Below are positions 7,671 to 9,487 of a stretch of DNA of 9,487 nucleotides, piece after piece. The notes beneath the pieces were generated by a model that was not told the DNA's origin, ran no database searches, and saw only the letters and a list, made by a program, of their open reading frames with translations. How positions within the stretch are numbered: position 1 is the stretch's first letter; each line of letters starts with the position of its first letter. The stretch covers positions 1-9,487 of the forward strand of contig JAEOTJ010000354.1 in the NCBI GenBank assembly GCA_016839905.1, given 5' to 3'. The translations under genes and the position numbers were made by a program. Origin of the DNA: Promethearchaeota archaeon. GTDB taxonomy: Archaea > Asgardarchaeota > Lokiarchaeia > Sigynarchaeales > SOKP01.

Positions 7671-7915
7671 AGACTCAACGCCTGTTTTAATTTATTAATT
7701 TTTAATAAATTTTTTAATAAGAAATTATGATAATATTTAATATGATAGCATTTAAATTTATTTAATTAATTAAATGAATAATTAATTGATTAATATTTTT
7801 ATAAAATTAAAGAATTCTTACTTTAAATACATTTTTCTATCACTTACAAATAAATTAAAATCATATTTATCTAAAAGATAATATAAAAATCTCAATAATC
7901 CTTTTAATATATAAC
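7671..7915. promoter_or_regulatory. Divergent intergenic region with AT palindromes
   Basis: This 245-nt region separates the GT2 gene (-) from the GT4 gene (+) and must hold both promoters. It is almost entirely A+T. It contains a perfect 16-bp palindrome (ATTTAATTAATTAAAT, 7760-7775), an 8-bp palindrome (ATTTAAAT, 7750-7757) and an inverted pair ATTAAT-TG-ATTAAT (7781-7794) in close succession. A TATA-like TTATTAAAA on the minus strand lies about 33 nt before the TTG at 7670. No open frame, tRNA or convincing RNA structure is seen. The palindromes may be an operator or a chance product of composition. Confidence 0.4.
7872..7888 (+). promoter_or_regulatory. Candidate archaeal BRE/TATA promoter for the GT4 pair
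   Basis: TAAAAGATA (7872-7880), a purine-rich BRE-like stretch, is followed by ATATAAAA (7881-7888), a near-consensus archaeal TATA box. Its centre is about 31 nt before the ATG at 7916, predicting a transcription start near 7909-7911 and a leader of about 5-7 nt, too short for a Shine-Dalgarno. The spacing equals that of the box before the gene starting at 3437. Confidence 0.45.
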
Positions 7916-9085
7916 ATGAGAAAAATGAATAAATCTATATGTTATATTAATCCTGGATTAAACCTTAAAAGACCAATCTCTCATATAGCAAATATTTTAA
8001 AGAACAAGGCATATAATATTTCGATTTTTGCACCAAGAAAGAAAGACTTAATAAAAAGAAAATTAACCAGACATTATGATTCTTTAGAAAATGTTAAAAT
8101 AATAACTTATCCTGTATTACCAAATTCTTCTGGTTATGGATGGCCTATACCAATTAATTTCGATTTTTTACAAAAAAGTTGGAAACTTATGAAGGAAAAT
8201 GATATAATCCATGTGTGGGTTCCTTTTTATCCTAATACATTCTTTATATCTCTTTTAAAATTATTATTTTTCAAAAAGAAAATGTTAATTCTTACAATGG
8301 ACACAATTCCAGCTTATTCATTCAAATTATCCTCCATACTTGATCCACTTTTTAAAATATTTTATAAAACAGTAGGTAGATTAGCTTTTATGGCATCAAA
8401 TTATTGTACTATTTATGCTCATTCCATACTTGAATTTGCACAAAAAGCAGGAATTCCAAAAAGAAAACTTATCATTACTCCAACAGGTATTAATTTAGAC
8501 ATAAAAGAGCCAGATAAAGATATTAGAAAAGAATTTAATATAAAAGAAAATCAAAAAATAGTGTTATTTGTAGGGCTTCATAATAAAAGAAAGGGGATCG
8601 ACTTAGTTATAAAGATCGCTCTTAAATTGAAAGAAAAAAATAAAGAAATCATTTTTCTTATGGTTGGTGATGGTGTAGAAAGAAAAAAATCTATGAATTT
8701 AGTTTCATATTTATCATTAGAGGAGAATTTTCGATTCACAGGAACTAGGAGAGATATTCATAACTTTTACAATGAAGCAGATTTATTTTTACTTCCAAGT
8801 AGAGGTGAAGGTTTAGCAGGAGTTTTAATGGAGGCAATGATTTATCGAGTACCAATCGTAACAAGTAATATTGCTGGAACTAGAGATATAATAAATCATA
8901 TGGAGAATGGGCTATTATGTGAGATGGAAGATGTTGATGAATATGCAAGAATGATAGTTAAGTTATTAAACGATAAACAATTAAGAGAAAAATTTAAAGA
9001 AAAAGCTTTAAATAAAATTAAAGAAAAATACCTATGGGATAATAATATCAAGGGATTTGAAATAATCTATAAATCCGCCCAATAA
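7916..9085 (+). CDS. GT4-type glycosyltransferase
   Basis: A complete 389-residue GT4 glycosyltransferase, predicted cytosolic. The N-terminal domain starts ICYINPGLNL (8-17), lacking the usual paired-glycine loop, and includes DIIHVWVPFYPN (96-107), a variant of the common D-I-I-H-x-H segment. The C-terminal domain has ITPTGINLD (187-195), LFVGLHNKRKGID (217-229) with L221 where many GT4 enzymes have Arg but K226 kept, MVGDGVE (249-255), and an intact E-x7-E (E298, E306) in GEGLAGVLMEAM, then GTRDII (321-326) and NGLL. The donor pocket looks functional despite the altered phosphate loop. ATG at 7916 is preferred over the in-frame ATG at 7925 because it best fits the promoter spacing, but either is possible. 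It is followed after 22 nt by another glycosyltransferase gene on the same strand, so the two are probably cotranscribed. Confidence 0.9.
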   Translation: MRKMNKSICYINPGLNLKRPISHIANILKNKAYNISIFAPRKKDLIKRKLTRHYDSLENVKIITYPVLPNSSGYGWPIPINFDFLQKSWKLMKENDIIHVWVPFYPNTFFISLLKLLFFKKKMLILTMDTIPAYSFKLSSILDPLFKIFYKTVGRLAFMASNYCTIYAHSILEFAQKAGIPKRKLIITPTGINLDIKEPDKDIRKEFNIKENQKIVLFVGLHNKRKGIDLVIKIALKLKEKNKEIIFLMVGDGVERKKSMNLVSYLSLEENFRFTGTRRDIHNFYNEADLFLLPSRGEGLAGVLMEAMIYRVPIVTSNIAGTRDIINHMENGLLCEMEDVDEYARMIVKLLNDKQLREKFKEKALNKIKEKYLWDNNIKGFEIIYKSAQ

Positions 9086-9107
9086 ACCATTATAATAAAG
9101 AAATAAA

Positions 9108-9487
9108 ATGAAAAAAAATGTTTTAGTCTTATTGAATTCCTTATCTGGAGGAGGTGCTCAAAGTTTAGTATTAGCACAGATGAGATATTATGATAAAAAA
9201 AAATTTAATCTCTATGTTATATCGTTCAGAAGTGGAAGATTATATGAAAAATTTAAGGAATTAGGAAAAAATAATTATATTTATTTGGATAAAAAAGAGA
9301 GATTTTCGATTAAAGCAATATTTAAATTATTTAAATTTATTTACACAAAAAATATAGACATAATTCATACACATTTAATAGAAGCAGACACATATGGATT
9401 TATTCTAAAGCTTCTATTCCCCCGTATTCACTTGTACTCAACTCGTCATGGTGAAAATAAATTTAGACAATTAATTCATTGGGGATC
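9108..9487 (+). CDS. GT4-type glycosyltransferase, N-terminal part (runs off the window)
   Basis: An open frame of 126 codons from ATG 9108 to the window edge with no stop. It begins KNVLVLLNSLSGGGAQSLVL, the Rossmann strand and glycine-rich acceptor loop (G14-G16) of GT4 glycosyltransferases, and continues with DIIHTHLIEADTYG and STRHGEN, the standard second and third landmarks of the N-terminal domain. The layout resembles that of the transferase at 3437-2325 (GGAE there, GGAQ here, both followed by an I-x-H-x segment), suggesting the same subfamily. The donor-binding domain with its E-x7-E lies outside the window. It starts 22 nt after the preceding GT4 gene, probably in one transcript; the spacer is A-rich with no Shine-Dalgarno. 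Confidence 0.85.
   Translation, partial: MKKNVLVLLNSLSGGGAQSLVLAQMRYYDKKKFNLYVISFRSGRLYEKFKELGKNNYIYLDKKERFSIKAIFKLFKFIYTKNIDIIHTHLIEADTYGFILKLLFPRIHLYSTRHGENKFRQLIHWG

Overview
This is a very A+T-rich window (about a quarter G+C by eye) from a surface-glycan or glycoprotein glycosylation island. Start codons have no convincing Shine-Dalgarno sequence in front of them. Two starts have AT-rich boxes with purine-rich upstream flanks about 31 nt ahead, which fits archaeal BRE/TATA promoters and nearly leaderless transcripts. Proteins are rich in Lys, Ile, Asn and Phe. I favour a low-GC archaeon, for example an Asgard/Lokiarchaeia-like lineage or a low-GC methanogen. No marker gene (rRNA, ribosomal protein) is present, so this is inference and a low-GC bacterium is not excluded.

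Layout, left to right: a GT4 glycosyltransferase (+, 14-1321); a short frameshifted coding stretch just behind it (+, 1335-1513); a two-gene minus-strand unit made of a GT4 glycosyltransferase (3437-2325) and a ParB-like domain protein (2305-1505); a polytopic membrane protein resembling GT-C glycosyltransferases (+, 3555-5531); a convergent GT4 glycosyltransferase (-, 6715-5555); a GT2 polyprenyl-phosphate-sugar-synthase-like enzyme (-, 7670-6834); and a plus-strand pair of GT4 glycosyltransferases (7916-9085, and a second running off the window edge from 9108). Strand switches at nearly every gene imply several short transcription units rather than one operon.

A working model: the cytosolic GT4 enzymes would add sugars from nucleotide donors to a lipid-linked or other acceptor. 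The GT2 enzyme would charge a polyprenyl phosphate with one sugar. The GT-C-like membrane protein would use such a lipid-linked donor on the outer face of the membrane. The ParB-like protein belongs to a type often found beside sugar-transfer genes; its biochemical role is not evident from sequence. No sugar-nucleotide synthesis gene, flippase, polymerase or recognisable mobile element is visible, so the locus continues outside the window.

No tRNA, rRNA, CRISPR array, insertion sequence or integrase was seen. The longest gene-poor gap is the 245-nt divergent region at 7671-7915; all other gaps are shorter than 200 nt.
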